Source: Phlegmacium glaucopus (lineage: Eukaryota > Basidiomycota > Agaricomycetes > Agaricales > Cortinariaceae). Taken from it: a stretch of 64,000 nucleotides of DNA. Numbering within the stretch: position 1 is the stretch's first letter; each line of letters starts with the position of its first letter. The stretch covers positions 299,952 to 363,951 of the forward strand of contig MU130569.1 of the NCBI GenBank assembly GCA_015039465.1. The letters run 5' to 3'. This document shows positions 55,375-64,000 of the stretch, piece after piece. The notes below the pieces were generated by a model. That model saw only the letters and a program-made list of their open reading frames with translations, did not search any database and was not told the origin of the DNA. The position numbers were made by a program, and so were the translations under genes.

Positions 55375-57153
55375 TCATCGCTCAGGAAACAACGGGCCTT
55401 CCGTACTTTTATCGGCAGATTCAGAATCATATGGATCTGCAGCCCACGATTGCTCCGCATCCACAACTCCCCATACCTCAGATTCTCCATCTGGATCGAA
55501 ACCCCACCTCACATCCGAGACACTGACACTCCATCCATCGTTATCGACATTTCTCGTCCTATCCATCTCTTCCACCTCCCGCTCACGCTCCCAAGCTCCC
55601 AGAACTTGTTGTTGGTAGAACGATTCATGATCATATTGCAGGTGTCGCTGACCGTTACCATCATTGAAAGAGCGAAAATGAAGTCCGGGAGATTGGGTTA
55701 CGCCTCGTGTATGACGTCGTAGGAACGCAGATGGAAAACCCCATGGACCACGATCAACGGTGGCGGTTGTAGCAGAAACGTTTTCATCACCGGTTTCCGA
55801 AAATGGGACAGGAGAGGATAGGGAGAATCGATCAAGAATCATGTCGGGGCGTAGACCACCAGTAATTTCTTCCGTTTCTTCTTCTCCTTCGTCAGGATGG
55901 TTCCGTGGGGTGAGCCCAGCAAGATCTCTACCGTACCCCTCTCCTAGCTGATCCCATTCCGGTACTCCATTGATTTCCTCAGTACCCGTATAGAAATCAC
56001 CTTCGGTGCCACTCGGAAAGGCTTGAGTCACTGTTGAGGGTGAGGAGACCAAGTCGATTGATGGGTCCGAATACGCTCTTTGGCGCACGACCGGTTTTGT
56101 GGCAGAAAGGTCGTACTGGGGGGTTGAGGTGACTGCATCAGGGAAGAACGTATATATGGTGTGATCAGCGGATAACCGCGAGCTAGAAGGTTGCCAGTAT
56201 TGTGGACCTTCAGGACCTCGTAGACGAGTTGAGGTGTCTGCTGCGTGTGGTTTTCGGTTGTTACATGGAAGAAAAAAGCTGTCAGCCGCAGCTTTACACG
56301 GTGTATATCGGATGCCCAAAGGGTTTCCACTATATTGTAAGCCCGATCAAAACTTGAAACAAAATATTCAGAAACAGAAAACCTACCAAACAGCACAACC
56401 AACGCCTTCCTTAACACATCCGCATGCGCTCCGAGTAAACTTGGCAGCTTCTCGTGTGGCAAAGTAACTAGCCTCAAGCGTGATTACTGAACTTGGAGCA
56501 GCGCTTCGGGCTGTCCACATCCCAACACGAGAACGAGGAGCGGCATGCATGTGTACAACAGTCCCACAACCTGTATTTCGTTCTATAGATTTCTCGTTCG
56601 ATGAAGAAGCCAAGGGCGGGTAAAGTGGGAGAATTGAAGGTTTAAATGGTTCAACCTCGTCATCCAAGTCAAGATCCGTGATCTTGGCGCCACAAGCAAG
56701 GGTGTACACGTATTCGTCCGGTTTATCTTGAAGTTGGGTGTAAGGTACGGTATCATGAGGCCCATGTCGTCTGGATGAGCGTGGTCGAATTCGGGAGAAA
56801 CGAGACGAAGGATCCCTATACAAATGACCTTCCAGTACCGTCTGGGAGTCTGGGTCATAGTCCAAATCCCAGCTTGGTCTGTCTGCGATAATCATGGTCG
56901 GACTAGGCGGCCTCGTAGTGGCGTAAGGGTGACTGCTAGTGCTGGTAATAGCGCCATGGTCGATCCGCATAGCTCCTCGACGACGTAACCGTGATGCTTC
57001 CCCTGTTCTAACCAGATCAGACAACACTATTGAGTCATCTGCATCCGTCGGCCTCATTGACCCTGTGGAAACTGTGGACGTAGATGATGAGGAAGCCGAG
57101 GAGGTAGATCGTCTCCGCCGTGATTCAAGTCGAGAATGATAGACCTGGGGCAT
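55375..57153 (-). CDS. Conserved-looking protein with Cys-rich motif, function unknown
   Basis: Two exons, 57153-56387 and 56329-55375, joined by a GTAGGT...ATAG intron; 573 aa. The N-terminal third is Arg/Ser-rich and probably disordered. Residues about 150-275 form the likely folded core: YTLACGAKITDL, then a TLEASYFATREAAKF helix, then ACGCVKEGVGCAVCGN, written across the intron and followed by PLGIRYTPC. The CxC...C..C...C spacing suggests a zinc-binding site. The C-terminal half is acidic and low complexity (EGEEETEEITGG). I recall similar proteins of unknown role in basidiomycetes, but no name can be given. The splice restores the Cys motif exactly, which supports the model. Confidence 0.85.
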
Positions 57154-59487
57154 TTTGAAAGAACAATTTGAGAGATATGATAGAAATTCAGGGTTTTTAT
57201 ATGAAAGGTAGATGGATTAGATATCCAAAGAACGCTCGCTGGTCGATGTTGGTGGGAAGTTTACCGAACAGCCATGCTTGAAATGCGTGTGTCACCACGT
57301 ATTATGTAATTTAGAGTAATTATATAAATAACCCTTCACCTCTATGCCACTTTCGCGTTAATGTCGTGTGGATGTTGAACGGAAGGGTAAAAAGAACTGT
57401 CATTATTATGAATGATCGCATAGGATTGTAAAACAGAAAAAAAAGAATGGTATAAGAAAACAGGAGAATTCAGAGGGATCAGTGTCGGCCATTGCTTTGT
57501 CAGCAATAAACACCACTTCAAGGATGTCTGAAAAATGATCTGCTCAAGGTCGAATGAACATGTAAGTCAAATCTCTGAAAAACACTGAATGAAGACATAT
57601 GATTGCTCCAATATCGCGTATCAACTTTGAACAAAACATGACCAGGATCACGTCCAACGTTGGTCTTAGTAATAAAACCAAACGACTGCCCTTCAAAGTC
57701 TACATTCTCCATGCCTCCGAGATGCTGAGAATCATATTATCTCTCTTCGTCATCAGCATCATCTCACATGGAGTTTAATTCACAGGAGAAGCCTTGGAGA
57801 GCAGGACTATACAGCACGAAATTGTTTTACCAATCGATTGGGCACCTCCCGGAAAACAATCTAAAAATATTTCTGACAGGAATTTATCTTGGTGGAGGGC
57901 CACGATGCGATGCAAGTTGGTGGAGATTACACATTGAGGATATGGTGTGGATAAAAGTGAGTATCGAAAAATCTCAACGCCTTTGTGCATTATGTATGTT
58001 AATAATATCTAATTGGAACTCGCCCATTTTTCTTCTCCGGCATTTGAATCACAAATCATCTCTAACCCCCTTTCCTAAGCATAAAATTCCTTATTTTTTA
58101 CCCGCACTTCATGGCATACGTTCTTCCAGCCATGTTTTTCCTCGGATTTCCTCGCATGGGTCGCGGGTGCGTTAGTGTTGGCTCAAATTCATGCCAACAT
58201 CTCACTTATTCGCAGTCGTTGAAAGTCAAAGTGCCTCATGGTTCTCGCTATATAGTTCATCCCTAATGAAAGATCTTTTATGTTCGCCTCGGCCATACAG
58301 TCCACGGGCCAATTTTGTCCTCCGAGAAAATATACTTTTCTAATAGATGGTAATATCATCTTGGTTATGCATTTCAATCCCCACGTTCCACTAACAGCAT
58401 TTCTTTATTCTATATCCATGTTTTTCTTCTCCCGTCATCATCGTCTGACTTCGACACCTGCTTTCTTGCGCTACTACTACCATCAATATCAATAATGGTT
58501 CCTCTATCCCAGTAACCCACTAATCTCACCTCTCCACACACCCTTCTGGATCTGGATTATCTTTCTCAATCGTCTTTGGCAAAATCTATACAGCCAGCCA
58601 TGTAATCTTTCACAAATGGTATCGTGGGTACCATGCCTAGACTACGTTGCATAAGCTATTTCGACGAGAACAATGGTCTGATTTCACGCGCGCCCTGGAT
58701 TGTTAAGTTTCTGAGCTCAAGTGCGATGATTTGGAAGGTATAGGATCACTAGTACCATTCTTCCCATGGCTTTAGATCTTTTCCAACATCCCCTCGATCC
58801 CCTGCCGGTCTTGCAACCCCGACATCTGTCGACAGTCTACTTTGAAGCGATCGAACGTTTCTCTTGGGAAAGGCTTTGCGTTATAGAAAAGACAATTAGG
58901 AAAAGTTGGTACTAAAATATTTTGACTGCCAAACCCTAAACCCTATAAAAATTTCCTATCCTCACTCAGTTTAAAAGATAACGAAAAATTCTCCTCACGA
59001 AAATCTCGTCTTCTCAACAGAAAATTGAACTAGGGCATTTCTGGAGGACCGGTTATTACCCGTGGTAAATGTATCCGAGAGCTGCGGAACGCAATGTGAA
59101 CTAATGTGAATCGGTTAAGTGCTTGTCCCTTTTACCTTTTAGGCGTGCTGATAAGCGAGATTCGTTGAAAACTGAACTGTTGCACTCAGGGACGTAGAGG
59201 TAACCTGCCATCGAAATCATAATCTGGCTTCTCACTTTCTGACTTTTATCGGGAGTGAAAATTCAAATATTCGAGGCTGGCATAGGCAGGCATAGGTTGG
59301 CGTCCGGGAGATCTCAAGATGTGTTTCAGGAATTCAAACTCAGTTAACATTTTAAGTCACAACGTGGGATTTGTTGAAAGTTTTGGTAAACCATCAAATT
59401 ATCAAATGGCCCTACAACTTCCGTTTCCCTCCTCAAGGAGTACTGTCATCCCATTCGCAGGTTACCCCACACGCTGACATTCGTAAT
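57154..59487. other. Gene-free region
   Basis: 2.3 kb with no supported gene. 57300-57330 is AT-rich. 58925-58942 holds AAACCCTAAACCCTATA, a two-unit plant-telomere-like word probably due to chance. Pyrimidine-rich stretches at 58380-58570 could be promoter-proximal for an unseen plus-strand transcript. Confidence 0.4.
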
Positions 59488-61249
59488 ATGTCTCTGCCGT
59501 TGGTACTTGTCGACGACACCAATCCCAACATCCAATATTCTGGCCCCTGGTTTACGGCTCAAAATACACAGGCTGATACAGGGAATTTTGGACTCCCGTT
59601 TCAAAGTACTTTACATGGCGTCAATGTCGATGCAAGCTTTTCCTTCTCTTTCAGCGGTATGTTTTCATGGATGGTTTGCTTTCGAGCCCTGTCTTTACTT
59701 TATCGTCGTTTACAGGAACGTCAATCACTGTTCTCGGGACAAGCATAACAACAAATGCTTCTGGGACCCAAGATCCAACCTGGGAGTGTTTTGTCGACAA
59801 TAACAGCATCGGTTGGAACACTGTCTTGGAATTTGCAGAAAACAACTGGGTCTTTTGCCAAAATGGTCAATTACACGATGGACCCCATGTGCTCACCGTA
59901 AAAGCAAAAGTTTCAAACCAGCAGACCTTTTGGTTCGATCAGATTCAGTATATTCCATCTTCTAATGTTCCACTGGATCAATCGATTCTACACGTTGACT
60001 CAAGCGACTCAACATTGCAGTATAGTCCTGGATGGCAACCGTTGAACGGCATTGTGAATCTAACTCAGACCGCGGGGTCAACGCTTACATACCAATTTTC
60101 TGGTTCGTAATTGGCGAATTGATGAGCCTGAAGATCTGAATGTCAAAATTTTTAGGTGTCTCCCTCTCCTGGGTTGCTTTTATTCCTGGCCGTTTCCCCC
60201 TCAGTTCGTCATCAGCGACATATTCCATTGATGGTCAAACTCCGACCACATTTCTTGTTCCGGCCTTGAGCTCTGCTGGTGCAACAGAGCTCTATAATCA
60301 AATATTATTTCAAACCGGGAAACTGTCTCCTGGACATCATAAGCTCGTAGTTACGTATCAAGGCAACTCTGGCACAGCGCCCCTTGCACTCGACTACTTC
60401 GCTGTTCAGGACGCACCGTCTTCTTCAACGCCTTCCTCGACACCTTCTTCGGCACCCTCGGCACCTTCTTTGGCAGCGCCATCTTTGAAGCCTGCTTCTG
60501 CGCCTTCTTCAAGCAACACTCCTACTCATGCTATCGTTGCTGGCGGTGCCTCCACCATCTCTTCCAGTGTTCCATCGAGTAGTTCATCCGGGTCAAGCGG
60601 CTCAAGCCCGGGCTCGACCGGTTCTTCGACTACCACGAATCATACGGGAGCTATCGTCGGTGGCGTTATAGGCGGGCTCGTCCTGCTTCTGTTAATCCTT
60701 TTCCTCTTCATTCGCAGACGTAACAATCGGGGTGCAAAGGCACTGAACGAGAAGTCTGACGCTTCTGGTGATATGGTAGACCCTTTCATTCTCCCCCCTT
60801 CGAATCTCTGCCCAACCCCTACTTCGCTATCCCAGAACTATACTTCAAATGGCCAGTCCCTTACTTCTCCGACTATCTCTTGCAAATTCACGCATAGGAG
60901 TCAACTCTCTGACGTCCCGAGCACGTCCAGCAACGTGGTATCCACATTCCCTCCAACGGATACAAGCTCTTTATCGGGTGGTGCAATCCCAGCTTTGACT
61001 ATATTACGGGTTCGCTCTTCATCATCAACAATGACCTCTCCTTCATCAACTCGTCTGCCCTATGCTCGGTCCGATAGTTCGATGACTAAAGCTCGAGAAG
61101 CCGAAACCGAGACGGCGCATTTGAGGCCACAATTAGCGCCCTCACGAAGTGCTGATTCTAGATTCTTGCGGCATGAGGACAGTGGTCTTCGCATGCCGCC
61201 CGCTGTAGACGAGGTTACCGAATTACCTCCATTATACACGCCTGGTTGA
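59488..61249 (+). CDS. Single-pass membrane protein with doubled sandwich-type ectodomain
   Basis: Exons 59488-59656, 59716-60102 and 60156-61249 give 549 aa. Two similar beta-rich units follow each other: VDDTNPNIQYSGPWF (about residue 9) and VDSSDSTLQYSPGWQP (about 156), each with an F.FSG strand ending at an intron (G|GT phase 1) and later WFDQIQYI or LDYFAVQDA. The intron at the same codon in both units points to internal duplication. A Ser/Pro/Ala-rich stalk (about 270-345) leads to a membrane helix near 348-370 (GGVIGGLVLLLLILFLFIRRR, 21 residues written here as GGVIGGLVLLLLILFLFI then RRR), and a Ser/Pro-rich tail follows. No signal peptide precedes unit 1 in this model, so the true start may lie upstream. 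It shares the plan of the protein at 13387. Confidence 0.87.
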
Positions 61250-62270
61250 CGTTCCCTCGTTTAAAATTAACGCAGTATCTTTTTAGCGTCTGTGACGTCA
61301 TCTTCTTTCACAAATACGGACAAGTAACGTAGGAATGGAGCAGCTCTCCATAACATTATATTATATATGTGTCCATTATGAAGTATGTAAGTAGTACCTA
61401 TGTAAGATTTGGTGTTGGACCGTCAGGACTACTAGGGACTACTGGCATATGACATTGGGCCGAATTTTGATCAATCTTATATATATACTTTCTCCTAACC
61501 TCCCCTCGCCGAGATTGCTCTTGAACTCGTCTGAGCTCATCTGAGGATTCTGAGCCCTCTTTGATGGTACGCTGGATGGTCACGATGCTAGGTATTTGAA
61601 ATTGATAAAATAAGGTATCATACCAATTCGGAGTGTTGGCTTGTTGGCTAACCTCATATAGCGATTGTGGCCACACGCACGAACCGTTTATCCTTTATTC
61701 TCCATTCTTATGATTATCTTTGTTTTCTCCTGATCAGTCTTAGTTAGTGTACTCCTGTCTTTTGAGTTTCTCTGGGTACCGATTCTGAAACCATCGCACC
61801 TGTCAACCTTCCCTCATGAGACAGAAAAGGTGGTTTTAAGTAAAGAAATAATAGAATCGTTGAATTGGAAAGTGGTTGTTGTGTCCTTGAAGCAGAATTC
61901 TCATATCACCCACTTTCAGTTCCTCAAGTTCGGTCCAAGGAAACAATCAAGATGGTGTGAGAGTCAGACAGAAGAAAAGCAACCAAGGAGTAGAGGTGAA
62001 AGAAAGAGAAATAGATAGCGACATTAGCCAGTCCTTTACAAAGGCTTTACTGACCGCTGGCGGCGAGGGTCCCAGCTGCCGCCTTTAATATCAGCTCACT
62101 TATATCCTGCTTATGGAGCATGAAGTTACAATCCACGACCATACCTCCTATGAACCGTAGATGCGTTGTTCGCTACATATTTTCCTACGATGCCGAGCGG
62201 AGATTGAAAGCATCATTGAACAACTAACCTCTGCGAATCTCTTGGATACACAATACTAAACTCAAAACAG
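61250..62270. other. Intergenic region
   Basis: No supported gene. TATATTATATATG at about 61360 is AT-rich and may be the 3' end signal of the membrane-protein gene. 62150-62260 may include an upstream exon of the next gene (frame with EIESIIEQLTSANLL), but no splice donor could be placed. Confidence 0.4.
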
Positions 62271-63456
62271 AATGTCTGCGATAAATGCAAACCCAACCTC
62301 AAGCGAGGGATCGAGAAAATCAAGTCACTGCAACAACATGAGCGGCAAAAATCAATACAAGAACCGGCGTCAGTAAGCAAGCTTGAGTATACTACCAGAA
62401 TCTCAACCGACACCTTCCTTCCAAAAGCTGCCCCGGATGACCCTCGTGTATCGGAACTGCTTAGAGACTATCATTGCAAAGGGATCACCGACAAGACACA
62501 AGTCAGAAAATTACTGCTAGAAGAACATGGTGTCATCTTGAGGTGATTTAATTTTTGATTTTACATTCATGATTATTAACTGAATTCGAACCTATCTTAC
62601 CCAGCGAATCAAGTATCTCTCGCAGGAAAAGGAAACTTGGACTTAAAGCCAGTCATCTCACAACCTTAGAGCTGAACGTTACTGTAAAACGCCAACTCAT
62701 CTTGGACCAGATGGCGAAAGATCCCAAAGGCAGGTTAGGTGCCCGAATGGTAAAACAGGGGATTCTTCGTGATGGAGGGATACATTTGACTCGGTGTGTA
62801 CGAGAAAAATTTAAAGCATCCCTTATTTCATCTTGAACTGACTAGTTGCTAGCGACTATATACGTGAAGAAATGATGAAGTTGGATCCTGCCGCGCATGC
62901 GGCGCGTGGACCAGCACATGTTAAAGCAAAGCGTCAACGAAAGCATCTCGCAGCCCCGGACAGCTTAATTTCAGGTTCTATTGAACCGTCAGAAGTGCAT
63001 ACAAACCTCAGTTTTACTCCCAGTTCAACTCAGGCCGTCCCATTAGACCTTCCATCTGCGTCTATACCCATATTCCAACTCCGGCCCACTCCATTATCAC
63101 CTGTTCTTCATTCTGCAGTTATGGACGTGGATGAAGATTCAGACTCCAGCGGCATCGATTCACATATTAACTCATCACACGCCGAAATCCCCCACCAGCC
63201 AAACATACTTCCATCCAATCCCCATCCTCCCCCTAGACCGTTCCATGCTGTCACTCCTTCTATAACGGTAGCCCTAGGTATACTACGGGATATCGCACCT
63301 CAAATGGGTGCTCTAACACGGATTTTAGATAGCCTTAACATCGATGAGGAGGTTCTCGATGCGCAAGCTCATAGTTTGGTGGCTGGAGGTATGGAAGCGG
63401 CGGCTTTGCTAGAACGACAACTCGCGAGGGTTGCTTCGAGGACTTATCGACCATAA
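62271..63456 (+). CDS. HTH-like repeat-family protein, intact copy
   Basis: Exons 62271-62542, 62605-62793 and 62853-63456 are open for 354 codons with GTGATT...CCAG and GTGTGT...CTAG introns. No in-frame ATG occurs in the first exon, so the start lies upstream. Residues about 62-115 (ITDKTQVRKLLLEEHGVILS then SSISRRKRKLGLK) look like a helix-turn-helix, followed by RLGARMVKQGILRDGGIHLTR. The middle is Ser/Pro-rich. The C-terminus (TPSITVALGILRDIAPQMGA and LNIDEEVLDAQAHSL) is helical. The N-terminal pattern recalls integrase-like repeat genes widespread in agaricomycetes, here without a catalytic core. A damaged inverted copy lies at 32652-33785. Confidence 0.65.
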
Positions 63457-64000
63457 TGGGGGACATATCAATCCCTTTTGCAGCTGGTGTTCAGGTTCAC
63501 TGATTGTAATCTTCCTACTCTGACATCTCCAGTCAAATTATTACATTCTTGATATTAATGAAGCGTTTGTCGACCTCCTGCACCGCCACATTGTAAACGT
63601 TGAATGGCAGGAGTACGTTACACAAAGCCTAATTGCAGTTGTCACTTCCTGTGGGGGTGACCAGTGCCCGAGTTACGTGACATCATGTCACACAGGCGTC
63701 ACGTAGGTGTCACAAATGAAATATTGAGACATGGCTCTCATTCCTCACACAACATTTAATAGGATGTTTCCAAGTTGAAAATGGTACATAAAGAGTAGTT
63801 TGAATCAGAAACTGCAAGTTGAATACAACCAATATATTTCTTTGTGGCCATAATGATGATTCCCCTGCTAAATCTGAGTGCTGAGATGTCTACCCTTTAT
63901 AACTCTCCAGCACCTCAAATATGAGACTTGTTTTGCTGGAATAAATTATTCTAAATGTTATTATGAACATTTCTATCAGGTTAGAAATTTTATATTTGTC
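63457..64000. other. 3' flank with GTCAC/GTGAC palindromes
   Basis: The first 170 bp are part of the duplicated unit. 63650-63715 holds at least six GTGAC/GTCAC words, including GTGACATCATGTCAC. The rest is AT-rich without a gene. Confidence 0.45.

Noticed and set aside
58925..58942. AAACCCTAAACCCTA word
   Set aside because: Two units only, and this is not the TTAGGG type expected for basidiomycetes.
1..64000. CRISPR array, operons, rRNA or bacterial genes
   Set aside because: None seen. Spliced genes and eukaryotic retroelements throughout rule out a prokaryotic source.

Overview
The window is nuclear DNA of a filamentous basidiomycete, most likely an agaricomycete. Genes carry many short GT-AG introns of about 40-100 nt, and the gene families fit: GPR1/FUN34/YaaH acetate carriers, two P450s, a GPI-anchored GH16 glucanase, an F-box protein, AAL-type lectin-like genes, and two secreted or membrane proteins with Ser/Thr-rich stalks. 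The repeats include a Plavaka-type CACTA transposon, Ty1/Copia elements and a PIF/Harbinger element. Exon structures for the main genes were worked out by hand, and each full model closes to a multiple of three.

Layout. 1-1650 is anomalous: it reads as normal fungal coding DNA only if the string is reversed without complementing. 1650-4100 is repeat-derived. 4108-7114 is a decayed Plavaka transposase. 7.1-13.3 kb is gene-poor and repeat-rich, with a SINE-like unit and a solo LTR with a 5-bp target duplication. 13.4-15.1 kb holds a type-I membrane protein. 16.85-20.0 kb holds two tandem acetate-transporter paralogues, followed by a convergent P450 (20.7-22.7 kb). 22.7-27.7 kb shows no gene. 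Then come a GH16 hydrolase (27.7-29.2 kb) and an F-box protein (30.7-32.3 kb). 32.65-33.8 kb is a broken, inverted copy of a gene found intact at 62.3-63.5 kb.

35.5-43.9 kb is a nested transposon island. An internally deleted Copia (target duplication ACCTA) sits in the 3' LTR of an older Copia. A 3.55-kb Harbinger element (158-bp terminal inverted repeats, AAT duplication) sits at the end of that older Copia's pol. A second solo LTR (ATGGC duplication) lies next to it. 45.0-46.8 kb holds a tandem pair of fucose-lectin-like genes, the second frameshifted. 47.3-48.8 kb is a dead SRPK-like kinase. 49.4-51.2 kb holds a CYP7/CYP8-like P450, 51.8-52.2 kb a small acidic protein, 55.4-57.2 kb a conserved-looking Cys-motif protein, and 59.5-61.2 kb a second membrane protein with a sandwich-type ectodomain.

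No single new pathway is evident. The most unusual observations are the mirror-oriented block at 1-1650, GC-AG introns kept at the same site in both transporter paralogues, the possible head-to-tail fusion of the two lectin units, and the datable nested insertions.
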